A DNA stretch of 62,802 bases, from the IMG/VR virus record IMGVR_UViG_3300042301_004325, positions 1 through 62,802 of that record; one strand, written 5' to 3'. The DNA comes from a virus. Numbering within the stretch: the first letter of the stretch is position 1; each line of letters opens with the position of its first letter. The position numbers were made by a program, and so were the translations under genes. Positions 42,757 to 50,903 of the stretch are shown piece by piece. The notes under the pieces are model-generated. The model worked only from the letters and a program-made list of their open reading frames with translations. It made no database searches and was not told the origin of the DNA.

Positions 42757-44490
42757 ATGAAAAAAAATTTATTAGAGAGTGAAATTAAAAGGTTTCAAGA
42801 ATTATCAAATTACGACGCAAATAATAATAGTGTATTATCTGAAAATAAAATAGATTTTTATGATAATGAAAATGAAAGAATTTTAGAAATGCACCATAGA
42901 GCAATTAATAAAGAATTTTTAACTGAGGATGAAGATGATCCTGTAGTTAGAAAAAAGTTTGATTTTGGTGCAAAAGTCAAAGGCCAAAAATACCCAAGGT
43001 GGTGGGGTAAACATGGTGGAGGGGCCGAAGCTAGATTAACTTTAGATTACAAAAAATATAGAGAAATAGATAAAGAACTTAATACCGGTGCCGATCTACT
43101 AGCAAAAATGAATGAAGATATAGGTGGTAATAAAGATTGGGCAATGATACCACCAAATGTTAAATCTGCACTGGCTAACGGATTCAACGAATTTTTACAA
43201 GTCGCATCAAAGTCAGAACACATAAAAAAATTAAGCAGACAAAAAAGAAGAGATTTAAGAAAAATATTTAAAAAGGCTCAAAGATGGAAATTCAAAATAG
43301 TTGATTTAAAAAATAATCTATCACAACCCGAAGAAGGTAAAAAGAAAGCGTCAAAAATAAAACCAGAACTTACAGTGACGTTTCCACAAGGAGAGGGAGC
43401 ACCAACAGAAGAACAAATAATAGCAGAAATAAGAGAAAGTTTAAATGATATTAACATGGCTAACTGTGAAGGTCCAACTATTGGTGCACCTAGTTGTAGT
43501 GCTTTAGTAGGTCAAAATGTGACTGTCACTGAAGATGATGGTACAAGTTACACTTTAGTACAACCTGTATCTAGAGAAGTATCAAAAGGTGCGTTAGAAA
43601 CCGCAGTTGTTTATGAGATGATAACACCAGCATCATATAAAAGAGGTGAGGGGGGGACGTATTTTTTACAAGACACCAAACAAATTGTTATACCTAATGA
43701 AGATTCAGGTTTTGCCCCTGGTAGCGATGTTGTTGATACCACTTATGTTGATAAAACTGTTCAAACAATATATGATCAACTTATGAATACCACCTTTGAA
43801 CTTACAGATGAAAAGACAAAAAAAGTTATAGTTACTAAAACGGGTAGGGATATAGTTGATGATATAAATGCTGGATTAACAAAATCTGCAATTGTGTTTG
43901 AATATATGGACACCACCTCATCGGCAAGTAATATTTGGTCAGGAAAAAAAGCTTTAGATTTTACACATAAAAATGATGGAACAAAGGTTAAAAACCTTAA
44001 TGACTTACCTACAACTGGTGAGGATAAATCGAACACAAACTTAGCAATAAGAAGAAATAAAAATTTAACAGCAGCAGTACTTGCGGCTTTAGACAAACTA
44101 CCGGGAATTAAAAGGTATGGTGATTTTAAATTAAGTCAAGAATTGAGGGTTACCGATACGGGTGGTAAAACAGATGATACAAGAGATAAAAGTAAATATC
44201 CTAATATTGGACAATATGGAGGATTTAAAGTTGGGTTTATGGCATATGTTGAAGAGGCTGTGGTAAAGAAGGAAAAAACGGGAGTAAAAGGTAAGATCGG
44301 CCAAAGTTTAATAAAACTTGTATGGGTTGGTGCCCCTGATACGGGTGTGGAATTTAATTTTGATATTGACTTTGACTGGTGGCCAGGAACAACAAATAGA
44401 ATAGTTCATAAAAATATTTTTACGGGTCAATTACAGGCAGGAGGTGCTTGGTGGAGTAAAAATTTAAGAGGTTATAATAAAGTTTTTTAA
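42757..44490 (+). CDS. Leader-bearing protein with two candidate cleavage sites
   Basis: A 577-aa protein. The leader (N-L-L-E-S-E-I-K-R-F-Q-E-L) is followed by V-L-S-E near residue 29 and F-L-T-E near 55, so it may be processed twice. The N-terminal domain (about 60-190) is basic; a beta-rich middle has T-V-T-E-D-D-G-T-S-Y-T-L-V; the C-terminal domain (about 420-577) contains W-V-G-A-P-D-T-G-V-E and a Trp-rich end. No family is recognised. It is probably a packaged protein. Confidence 0.68.
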   Translation: MKKNLLESEIKRFQELSNYDANNNSVLSENKIDFYDNENERILEMHHRAINKEFLTEDEDDPVVRKKFDFGAKVKGQKYPRWWGKHGGGAEARLTLDYKKYREIDKELNTGADLLAKMNEDIGGNKDWAMIPPNVKSALANGFNEFLQVASKSEHIKKLSRQKRRDLRKIFKKAQRWKFKIVDLKNNLSQPEEGKKKASKIKPELTVTFPQGEGAPTEEQIIAEIRESLNDINMANCEGPTIGAPSCSALVGQNVTVTEDDGTSYTLVQPVSREVSKGALETAVVYEMITPASYKRGEGGTYFLQDTKQIVIPNEDSGFAPGSDVVDTTYVDKTVQTIYDQLMNTTFELTDEKTKKVIVTKTGRDIVDDINAGLTKSAIVFEYMDTTSSASNIWSGKKALDFTHKNDGTKVKNLNDLPTTGEDKSNTNLAIRRNKNLTAAVLAALDKLPGIKRYGDFKLSQELRVTDTGGKTDDTRDKSKYPNIGQYGGFKVGFMAYVEEAVVKKEKTGVKGKIGQSLIKLVWVGAPDTGVEFNFDIDFDWWPGTTNRIVHKNIFTGQLQAGGAWWSKNLRGYNKVF

Positions 44491-45083
44491 TCTAATTTTT
44501 TATTAGATAAAACCGAAACAACACATAAGGTATTAGATTCTATATTAAAATAAACACTGACCCCTATTTTATTTAATCTACTATTTTCTACTGTATATTT
44601 GTGACCTTTAGAGTTTAACCAAGCATTTAAAACGTAATTTGATATAATTTTTTCACTTCTATCGGGATTATTGATTATTCGTGATAAACCACCTATTCCA
44701 AAAATAATTTCATAAACATTATTGAACTTATTTTCTTTGTCAAATTTTAATACTCTATCATCTGAAGTTTTTAATATTTCATTATCACCCACATATGTTA
44801 ATTTGTCTACGGTTCTAACTTCGGTGTGTGATATGTAGAAACTTTTTGAATTATCCCCATTTAAAACCTTTAAATATTCATTATGATAACTTGACGCACT
44901 ATCTAAAACAGATTCTCTATTTACTGTGATGATATTATTTTTTGTTCTGTGTTCGTTAATACTTTCAATAATTGAATTTTCAAGATCTAAAATAAATTTT
45001 GAAATACTGTCATGTCTATCTTTTTTTTGAGAAAAAGAAAACAAAGATAAAAATAAGAATAAAGAAAAAAGAAAAGTTTTCAT
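44487..45083 (-). CDS. Secreted CAP/SCP-domain protein
   Basis: A 198-aa protein with a signal peptide (1-18, ending S-F-S) then Gln19. The mature part resembles a CAP (SCP/PR1) domain: S-I-N-E-H-R-T-K-N-N near residue 40, S-S-Y-H-N-E-Y-L near 68, and L-N-A-W-L-N-S-K-G-H-K-Y-T-V near 158. In bacteria, CAP proteins are exported and of varied role. Expression from a perfect host-type promoter suggests production by the infected cell in the early phase. It ends overlapping the convergent gene by 4 nt. Confidence 0.75.
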   Translation of the reverse strand: MKTFLFSLFLFLSLFSFSQKKDRHDSISKFILDLENSIIESINEHRTKNNIITVNRESVLDSASSYHNEYLKVLNGDNSKSFYISHTEVRTVDKLTYVGDNEILKTSDDRVLKFDKENKFNNVYEIIFGIGGLSRIINNPDRSEKIISNYVLNAWLNSKGHKYTVENSRLNKIGVSVYFNIESNTLCVVSVLSNKKLD

Positions 45084-45109
45084 ATGTGTTATATTAAATA
45101 ATTATAATA

Positions 45110-45140
45110 CAAACATACGAAAACTTTTGATATTTACAAA
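45110..45140 (-). promoter_or_regulatory. Consensus host promoter (TTTG-N19-TATGTTTG)
   Basis: On the minus strand, TATGTTTG at 45117-45110 and TTTG at 45140-45137 are separated by exactly 19 nt, the Bacteroidetes sigma consensus. It is 26 nt upstream of 45083. Confidence 0.7.
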
Positions 45141-45141
45141 A

Positions 45142-47178
45142 CTATTTTTTACGTTTTGTTGGTTTTTTTATTTTAACCTCAGTTTTTTTATCTTTTTCAT
45201 TATATGATAAAATAAACTTGGATCCTTTTTCAGGGTTATCGCTAATTACTTTATCGGTAACCGCATCATCAACCCATTTTTGAATGGTTCTTTTTAATAT
45301 ACGAGCACCAAATCTAGTGTCTGTACCAACAGTTATTATATGTTTTTTTAATGTCTCATCCACTTCTAATTCAAAATCAATTGCAGATACTCTTTCATAA
45401 ACTTTTTCAAGTTCTAGATCTACAATTTTTAATAAGTCAGTTTCATTAAGGTCTTTAAAATAAATTATCTCATCAAAACGGTTAATGAATTCAGGTGCAA
45501 ACTTTTTGAATAATTCTTTTTCTAAAAGTGATTTTACCTCCTCTTCTTTTTTCTCAACTTTTGAATTTGTTGCAAACCCAACACCGGTACCAAAATCTTG
45601 AACTACCTTTGTCCCAACGTTAGAAGTCATTAAAATTATACAATTTTTAAAATTAATTTTTCTACCATGACCGTCAGTTAAAAAACCTTCATCTAACATT
45701 TGTAAAAATACATTAAAAATTTCAGGATGTGCCTTTTCTATTTCGTCTAACAATATTACAGAATAAGGTTTATTTTTAATTTTATTTAAAAATGGAGAAC
45801 CATCTTCATAACCAACATAACCCGGTGATGTTCCTGTTAATTTTGATGTTGCAATTTTATCTGAAAATTCACTCATATCTAATCTAATAAGTGCGTCTTC
45901 GGTATTAAACATATGTTTTGCCAATTGTTTTGCTAACTCAGTTTTACCAACACCCGAATTACCAATTAATAATCCACTAAATATTGGTTTTTTAGGGTCG
46001 TTTAATCCGACCTTATTTCTTTGAATTGATCTTGATATTTTTGCAACAGCATCATCTTGACCAATAACTTTTGTTGATAAAGTATCTTTTAAAGTTTTTA
46101 ATTGTTCGGTTTCGTCTGTTGAAATTTTTGATATTGGAATTTTTGTCATTAATGATACAACATCATATACAATATCGTCAGTTACTTCTCTTTTAAATAA
46201 ATTTCTATTTTTTTCAAATTCAGCCTTTTCTCTTTCTAAATCATTTAAAACTTTTCTTTCTTTATCTCTAAGATTTGCGGCCTCCTCATATCTTTGACTA
46301 TTGATAACTCTAACCTTTTCTTCTTTGATTTCTTGAGCTTGCCTTTTTAGGTCCTCAATAATCTCAGGTAATTTAATTTCAACTTGAGATCTTGCGCCAA
46401 CCTCATCAATAATATCAAATGCTTTATCAGGAAACTCTCTATCTGTAATATAACGGTCAGCTAACTCAACACATAATTTTAATATATCATCACTATAAGT
46501 TACTTTATGGTGGTTTTCATATCTATCTTTTGAATTTTGAAGTATCTGTAAGGTTTCTTCTTTTGTTGATGGATCAACCATTACTTTTTGAAATCTTCTT
46601 TCTAATGCTCCGTCCTTTTCAATGTTTTTTCTATACTCTTCAAGTGTAGTTGCACCAATACATTGTAATTCACCACGAGATAATGCCGGTTTAAATATAT
46701 TTGACGCATCCATTGATCCCGATGAATTACCCGCACCAATCATTGTATGTATTTCATCAATAAAAATAATTATATCAGGATTGTTGTATAACTCTTCAAT
46801 AATTACTTTCATTCTTTCTTCAAACTGACCTCTATATTTTGTTCCCGCAACAATTGATGTCATGTCTAATGAAACAATTCTTTTTCCTGATAAATTCTGT
46901 GGACAATCACCCTCAAATATTTTTTTAGCCAATCCTTCAACTATTGCCGTTTTACCACAACCTGGTTCACCTAAAATAATTGGGTTATTTTTCTTTCTTC
47001 TAGAAAGTATTTGAGCGATTCTATTAATCTCATTTTCTCTACCAACAACAGGATCCAATTTTCCTTCTTCCGCCAGTTTTATAAGGTCTCTTGAAAAGTT
47101 ATCTAAAACAGGTGTTTTTGTTTTTGTCTCTGTATTTTTACTTTTAGATTTTTCTGATTCGTCAAATGATTCAATCAT
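45142..47178 (-). CDS. clpC: ClpC-like AAA+ unfoldase without N-domain
   Basis: A 678-aa protein with two AAA+ modules. The first has G-E-P-G-C-G-K-T (about 70) and I-I-F-I-D-E-I-H; the second has G-N-S-G-V-G-K-T (about 405) and V-I-L-L-D-E-I-E-K. Between them lies a UVR/middle segment (R-Y-E-E-A-A-N-L-R-D-K-E). A V-G-F tripeptide in F-G-T-G-V-G-F-A-T matches the IGF/LGF-type loop that docks onto ClpP. The Clp N-domain that binds adaptors is missing. It should unfold proteins and feed them to the host ClpP. It is divergent from the UVR-motif gene at 47354, a likely adaptor. Confidence 0.92.
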   Translation of the reverse strand: MIESFDESEKSKSKNTETKTKTPVLDNFSRDLIKLAEEGKLDPVVGRENEINRIAQILSRRKKNNPIILGEPGCGKTAIVEGLAKKIFEGDCPQNLSGKRIVSLDMTSIVAGTKYRGQFEERMKVIIEELYNNPDIIIFIDEIHTMIGAGNSSGSMDASNIFKPALSRGELQCIGATTLEEYRKNIEKDGALERRFQKVMVDPSTKEETLQILQNSKDRYENHHKVTYSDDILKLCVELADRYITDREFPDKAFDIIDEVGARSQVEIKLPEIIEDLKRQAQEIKEEKVRVINSQRYEEAANLRDKERKVLNDLEREKAEFEKNRNLFKREVTDDIVYDVVSLMTKIPISKISTDETEQLKTLKDTLSTKVIGQDDAVAKISRSIQRNKVGLNDPKKPIFSGLLIGNSGVGKTELAKQLAKHMFNTEDALIRLDMSEFSDKIATSKLTGTSPGYVGYEDGSPFLNKIKNKPYSVILLDEIEKAHPEIFNVFLQMLDEGFLTDGHGRKINFKNCIILMTSNVGTKVVQDFGTGVGFATNSKVEKKEEEVKSLLEKELFKKFAPEFINRFDEIIYFKDLNETDLLKIVDLELEKVYERVSAIDFELEVDETLKKHIITVGTDTRFGARILKRTIQKWVDDAVTDKVISDNPEKGSKFILSYNEKDKKTEVKIKKPTKRKK

Positions 47179-47252
47179 AATAATTTTTTTAATTTTTTAT
47201 TTGTTTAAAAGTTAATTAAATATAGATTAATAATCAATAATTTTTAATTTTT

Positions 47253-47285
47253 TGTCATCATGTCATATATACTGACATTTTGTCA
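47253..47285. promoter_or_regulatory. TGTCA/TGACA operator cluster
   Basis: Four half-sites: TGTCA at 47253, 47261 and 47281, and TGACA at 47273. The last two form a perfect inverted repeat, TGACA-TTT-TGTCA. They lie between the divergent clpC and UVR genes, upstream of a sigma-54-like promoter, as enhancer or operator sites would. Confidence 0.5.
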
Positions 47286-47296
47286 TGTTTTTATGT

Positions 47297-47313
47297 TTGG
47301 CATTTAATTGGTG
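47297..47313 (+). promoter_or_regulatory. Sigma-54-like -24/-12 promoter
   Basis: TTGGCATTTAATTGGTG has GG and GT 10 nt apart, close to the GG-N10-GC rule, with TGGCA at the -24 site. It would start transcription about 30 nt before 47354. Confidence 0.45.
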
Positions 47314-47353
47314 TAAAATCATACCAAAATAAACTTATAAAAAAAATAAAATT

Positions 47354-47719
47354 ATGTTTAGTAGAAATTTTGAAAAATTATTTAATGAACTATGGTCATC
47401 AGATCCATTATTTAATGGTGATAATTGGGAAAGAAAAAACTATAAGTCTGAAGATGGTAGTATCTCATTTACCTACGTTACAAATAAACGTGGGGGACTT
47501 AATAAACAAGATGAAATATCTTTACTGAAACAAAAATTAGATATTGCTGTTGATGAACAGAATTTTGAAGAGGCGGTAGAGTTAAGAGACAAGATTAAAA
47601 ATTTAGAAAAAAATAAAGAAGAACTTACAAAACTTAATAAAGAACTAGATGAATATGTAAAAAAACAAGATTTTGAAAATGCAATCAAAATAAGAGATAA
47701 AATTAGAAGTTTAAAATAA
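47354..47719 (+). CDS. UVR-motif protein, candidate Clp adaptor
   Basis: A 121-aa protein. The C-terminal half has two UVR motifs: A-V-D-E-Q-N-F-E-E-A-V-E-L-R-D-K-I at about 62-78 and Y-V-K-K-Q-D-F-E-N-A-I-K-I-R-D-K-I at about 100-117, in a charged coiled coil. The N-terminal 45 residues form a small separate domain. UVR motifs occur in UvrB/UvrC and in the Clp adaptor McsA. Next to a ClpC lacking its adaptor domain, an adaptor role is likely; a UvrC-type role is the alternative. Confidence 0.7.
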   Translation: MFSRNFEKLFNELWSSDPLFNGDNWERKNYKSEDGSISFTYVTNKRGGLNKQDEISLLKQKLDIAVDEQNFEEAVELRDKIKNLEKNKEELTKLNKELDEYVKKQDFENAIKIRDKIRSLK

Positions 47720-47741
47720 AAATGTTCTTATTTTAGTTTTT

Positions 47742-47773
47742 AAACCTGTCCGTAAGGATGGGTTTTTTTTTTT
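47742..47773 (+). terminator. Rho-independent terminator
   Basis: AACCTGTCC pairs with GGATGGGTT (two G-U pairs) around a 4-nt loop, followed by a long T-run. Confidence 0.75.
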
Positions 47774-47801
47774 GATTTACAACTTTTTTTTAAAAGGAAT
47801 A

Positions 47802-47808
47802 TATTTAT
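47802..47808 (+). promoter_or_regulatory. TATTTAT promoter box
   Basis: Ends 19 nt before the start at 47828. Confidence 0.5.
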
Positions 47809-47827
47809 TTGAAAAGAAAATAAAATT

Positions 47828-48445
47828 ATGAAAAGAATAGTTAGACTAACAGAATCAGATCTTACAAAAATTGTAAGAAGAGTAATAAATGAGCAATATG
47901 ACGATAATTGGTTTGCGGGGATACAGAGTATGGTCGCATCAGTTAACTCAAAATTACCAAAAGGATGCCCAAAATTAAAAGCGATTGGGCCGGATCCACA
48001 CCCAACTTCACCAAATTCAAGAACCGCATGGGTTACTGTGGATTTTAAAAGTTTAGGTAGCTCAACCGATGGTTTATTAATGATGTTTAGTGTTTTGAGA
48101 CAAAAAGACGGTGTAGTTACATCTGTTAACCCTACCTTTAGAAACCCTATAAACGACGGATCTGTTGTTTTTGGTTCAATGAAAACGATTGACCCCACTA
48201 CAAAAAAATTAGAAGTAGGCCCTGGTGGTCAAATCAGTACAGGTACTTTATTTACGGTTGGGTCTGCATTACAAAAGACTCCTGATAAATCAGTACAACT
48301 ACTTGGTTCGGTTTTAAAAGGCCAAAAAGGAAAGAACGATAAAGGACAAATAGTTTATGATTATTCTGCAATACCTACTGAAATTGTTAATTCTTTTAAT
48401 TCTGTAATAAAATCATTACATACGATGGTAAAAGCAAAGGCATAA
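47828..48445 (+). CDS. Leader-bearing protein, cassette family member 1
   Basis: A 205-aa protein. The leader is canonical (R-I-V-R-L-T-E-S-D-L), ending I20-N-E22 before Gln23. The first 28 residues are almost identical to those of the proteins at 48466 and 49758. The mature domains share a layout: an early M-V-A-S-V-N-S-K-L-P-K-G, a strand-rich middle, and a helical end with L-Q-L-L-G-S-V-L-K-G and I-P-T-E-I-V. No family is recognised. They look like a set of small packaged proteins. Confidence 0.75.
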   Translation: MKRIVRLTESDLTKIVRRVINEQYDDNWFAGIQSMVASVNSKLPKGCPKLKAIGPDPHPTSPNSRTAWVTVDFKSLGSSTDGLLMMFSVLRQKDGVVTSVNPTFRNPINDGSVVFGSMKTIDPTTKKLEVGPGGQISTGTLFTVGSALQKTPDKSVQLLGSVLKGQKGKNDKGQIVYDYSAIPTEIVNSFNSVIKSLHTMVKAKA

Positions 48446-48465
48446 TAAATAAATAAATAAATAAA

Positions 48466-49086
48466 ATGAAAAGAATAGTTAGATTAACAGAATCAGATCT
48501 TACAAGAATTGTAAGAAGAGTAATAAATGAGCAATATGACGATAATTGGGCATCCGCATTACAACGTATAGTTGATGATGTAAATTCAAAGCTACCGGCA
48601 AATAGTGCAAGACTTATTGCATATCAACCTAACATTACAAAACAACCTGGCGGTACAGAACAAATCAATGCGTCTATAGGTATAGATATGAAAAATTTAG
48701 GTATGGGCGGTTCTGGTTTACTTTTCCGTTTTGGGGTTTTAAAAATGAAAGACGGAGTTGTTCAGGCCGTCTCAGTAACATTAACAAATCCTATAGGTGA
48801 TAAACAAGTGGCAAGAGCTCAAAAAACTTTAGATGTACAAACTAAAAAATTAAAATATCCTGTTAGTCCGGATTTTAATTATACACCAATATATGAGATT
48901 GCAAAGGCTCTTGAGACTAGTGGAAACCCAAAACTTACAATATTAGGTAACGCTTTATATGGAAGAAAAAGTAGAAATACTAAAACAAATGAAGTAACTG
49001 ATTTTTCACAAATACCAGGAAAAATTTTAACAGGAATTAATTCGGTTAAAAAAGCAATACAGACATTTATACCTGTAAATGCATAA
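48466..49086 (+). CDS. Leader-bearing protein, cassette family member 2
   Basis: A 206-aa paralogue of the protein at 47828. The leader is the same, with I20-N-E22 before Gln23, and I-V-D-D-V-N-S-K-L-P follows. The mature domain has diverged strongly but keeps the late L-T-I-L-G-N-A-L-Y-G and I-P-G-K-I-L-T-G motifs. It is 20 nt after the first copy, so they are co-transcribed, and is closed by the bidirectional terminator at 49103. Confidence 0.75.
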   Translation: MKRIVRLTESDLTRIVRRVINEQYDDNWASALQRIVDDVNSKLPANSARLIAYQPNITKQPGGTEQINASIGIDMKNLGMGGSGLLFRFGVLKMKDGVVQAVSVTLTNPIGDKQVARAQKTLDVQTKKLKYPVSPDFNYTPIYEIAKALETSGNPKLTILGNALYGRKSRNTKTNEVTDFSQIPGKILTGINSVKKAIQTFIPVNA

Positions 49087-49102
49087 CAAAAAATTAAATA
49101 AC

Positions 49103-49136
49103 AAAAAAAGGAGGATTTGATCCTCCTTTTTTATTT
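49103..49136. terminator. Bidirectional terminator
   Basis: AAAAAGGAGGAT pairs with ATCCTCCTTTTT; A- and T-runs on the two sides suit both convergent genes. Confidence 0.8.
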
Positions 49137-49146
49137 TATAGTAATA

Positions 49147-49632
49147 TTAGTTTACTGGTATGTACTCAACTAAAATAGTTACATTTTCACTTTCATCATA
49201 AAAATAACGACAAGGACTTTTTGACATATCTGAGGTGTAAACAAAATTCATATCATATTCTTGAATTATTGATCCATTTTTCCACTTGTATCCTGTGTAA
49301 ACAAATTTAATTGAGTTTGTTTCTTTTTTGAAATTAAATACTTGTCTTTGTAATGCTACTAAATCATTTTCATCAATAACTATAAAATCTTGATGACTTA
49401 CCTCATCTATCAACACCATTACCTTTTCGTTTTTTGGTGTTACTATTGTGTCGTAACTTTTGTTTTTAATGTTGTAAAAACTTTGTCTTCCTTTTGCTTT
49501 ATACATTACTTGACCACTTGAAAGGAACTCTATTTTTAAATTCCACGGACCTTCATCACTACTATATTCTTGTGGTTGTGAAAAAGAGATAAAACTTAAA
49601 ACTGTAAGTAAGAAGATCAATAGTGTTTTCAT
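49147..49632 (-). CDS. Secreted protein, cassette family A
   Basis: A 161-aa protein with a signal peptide (1-18, ending I-S-F-S) then Gln19. The mature domain is beta-rich, with G-Q-V-M-Y-K-A-K-G-R near residue 39, D-F-I-V-I-D-E-N-D-L near 83 and Y-T-G-Y-K-W near 110. It is a paralogue of the protein at 50391. It is exported to the periplasm or surface from a consensus host promoter. Function unknown; an envelope role in the infected cell is likely. Confidence 0.72.
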   Translation of the reverse strand: MKTLLIFLLTVLSFISFSQPQEYSSDEGPWNLKIEFLSSGQVMYKAKGRQSFYNIKNKSYDTIVTPKNEKVMVLIDEVSHQDFIVIDENDLVALQRQVFNFKKETNSIKFVYTGYKWKNGSIIQEYDMNFVYTSDMSKSPCRYFYDESENVTILVEYIPVN

Positions 49633-49664
49633 GTGGTTTATTTTTTAGGTTAATAATTATATTA

Positions 49665-49695
49665 CAAATATAATAATATTTTTTTAATCTACAAA
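49665..49695 (-). promoter_or_regulatory. Consensus host promoter (TTTG-N19-TATATTTG)
   Basis: On the minus strand, TATATTTG at 49672-49665 and TTTG at 49695-49692 with exactly 19 nt between them. Confidence 0.7.
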
Positions 49696-49715
49696 TTTTT
49701 TTTGTGTTTTTAATA

Positions 49716-49722
49716 TATTTAT
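49716..49722 (+). promoter_or_regulatory. TATTTAT promoter box
   Basis: Ends 35 nt before the start at 49758, giving a longer leader than most. Confidence 0.45.
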
Positions 49723-49757
49723 TAGTTAGACATCAAATAAATAAATAAATTAAAAGT

Positions 49758-50366
49758 ATGAAAAGAATAGTTAGACTAACAGAATCAGATCTTACAAGAA
49801 TTGTAAGAAGAGTATTAAACGAACAATATAATGATAGTTATACAGGGGCGCTAAAACAACTTGTTGATAACGTTAATTCAATGTTACCTAAAGGTGGGTA
49901 TAAGTTAGCGTTCGGTGGACCAAATGAAAGAAAAATTAACAATTGTCCTATGGGTAAACAATATTCATCATATATAAGTGTAGTTAATTCGGCAGGTCAA
50001 CCTTTGGGTAAATCTTCAGTAACTTTAGCTATGTTTACAGTGACAACTAATTGTAAAGTTGAGGGGCAAGTAGGGTTATCTAGCGTTACTATATTTGGTT
50101 TAGGAGACACCCAAATTGGTAATTATAGTAAAAACTCTCAGCAAAAAGGAGGGACAGCAATTCAAGGAGGTGCTTTATATCAAGCGGCTACAAGTTATAT
50201 AAAAAGTGGAGACAAAGGTTTACAACAACTTGGTTATGCTCTTAGAGGTACAATATCCACTAATGCTCAAGGAGTTAAAACGGATTATTCAAAAATACCT
50301 ACTACCTTACTTACCGGTCTTAATTCCGCAAAAAATTCAATAGAAACTTTAATAAAAACAGTATAA
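49758..50366 (+). CDS. Leader-bearing protein, cassette family member 3
   Basis: A 202-aa paralogue of the proteins at 47828 and 48466. The leader ends V19-L-N-E22 before Gln23. The mature domain again begins L-V-D-N-V-N-S-M-L-P-K-G and ends with L-Q-Q-L-G-Y-A-L-R-G and I-P-T-T-L-L-T-G. It is separated from copy 2 by a convergent secreted-protein gene, and together with 50391 makes a second leader/secreted cassette. Confidence 0.75.
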   Translation: MKRIVRLTESDLTRIVRRVLNEQYNDSYTGALKQLVDNVNSMLPKGGYKLAFGGPNERKINNCPMGKQYSSYISVVNSAGQPLGKSSVTLAMFTVTTNCKVEGQVGLSSVTIFGLGDTQIGNYSKNSQQKGGTAIQGGALYQAATSYIKSGDKGLQQLGYALRGTISTNAQGVKTDYSKIPTTLLTGLNSAKNSIETLIKTV

Positions 50367-50396
50367 AAAAAGGGAGTCTAACTCCCTTTTTTATTT
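50366..50396. terminator. Bidirectional terminator
   Basis: AAAAAGGGAGT pairs with ACTCCCTTTTT around a CTA loop between convergent genes. Confidence 0.8.
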
Positions 50397-50864
50397 TACA
50401 ACAATATACTCAATTAATACTGTTAGATTTTCAATCTTATCGTAAAAATACTTACAAGGATTTTTAGACAAATTTTTTGTGTAAATGAAATCAATATCAT
50501 ATTCTTGTTTAATCAAACCACCCTCCCATTGGTATCCTGTGTAATAGAATTTATCTTCATTTGGTTTTTGTTCAAACCCATATATTAATCTTTGTAGAAC
50601 AGTTATATCATTTTCTTGAATCACAATAAAATCATTTTGAGAATATCTGTCAACTAAGATATTAATATTCTCATCAATCATTGTCACCGAACTATCAACC
50701 GAATTAGATTTTATGTCCTCAAATGATAACTTACCTTTAGCTTTATACATTATTTGACCTTTGGATTTAAATTTTAATTTGTAATCCCATATATCTTCAT
50801 TTTCTTGTGAAAAGGAAAAAGAAGAAATTAAAAAAAGAAAAGTTAATTTAAAAAAGGTTTTCAT
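50391..50864 (-). CDS. Secreted protein, cassette family B
   Basis: A 157-aa paralogue of the protein at 49147. It has a signal peptide ending S-F-S, then Gln20. The same motifs recur: G-Q-I-M-Y-K-A-K-G-K, D-F-I-V-I-Q-E-N-D-I and Y-T-G-Y-Q-W, with the ending N-P-C-K-Y-F-Y-D. A host-type TATATTTG box lies 31 nt upstream. Function unknown. Confidence 0.72.
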   Translation of the reverse strand: MKTFFKLTFLFLISSFSFSQENEDIWDYKLKFKSKGQIMYKAKGKLSFEDIKSNSVDSSVTMIDENINILVDRYSQNDFIVIQENDITVLQRLIYGFEQKPNEDKFYYTGYQWEGGLIKQEYDIDFIYTKNLSKNPCKYFYDKIENLTVLIEYIVVK

Positions 50865-50895
50865 AATGTTTATTTTTTGGTTAATAATTATACTA

Positions 50896-50903
50896 CAAAT
50901 ATA
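50896..50903 (-). promoter_or_regulatory. Host-type TATATTTG box
   Basis: On the minus strand; the -33 element is only TTTT, so weaker than at 49665. Confidence 0.5.

Noticed and set aside
47740-48198. 152-codon minus-strand frame opposite the leader gene at 47828
   Set aside because: It overlaps a terminator and a clear leader-bearing gene and has no recognisable features.
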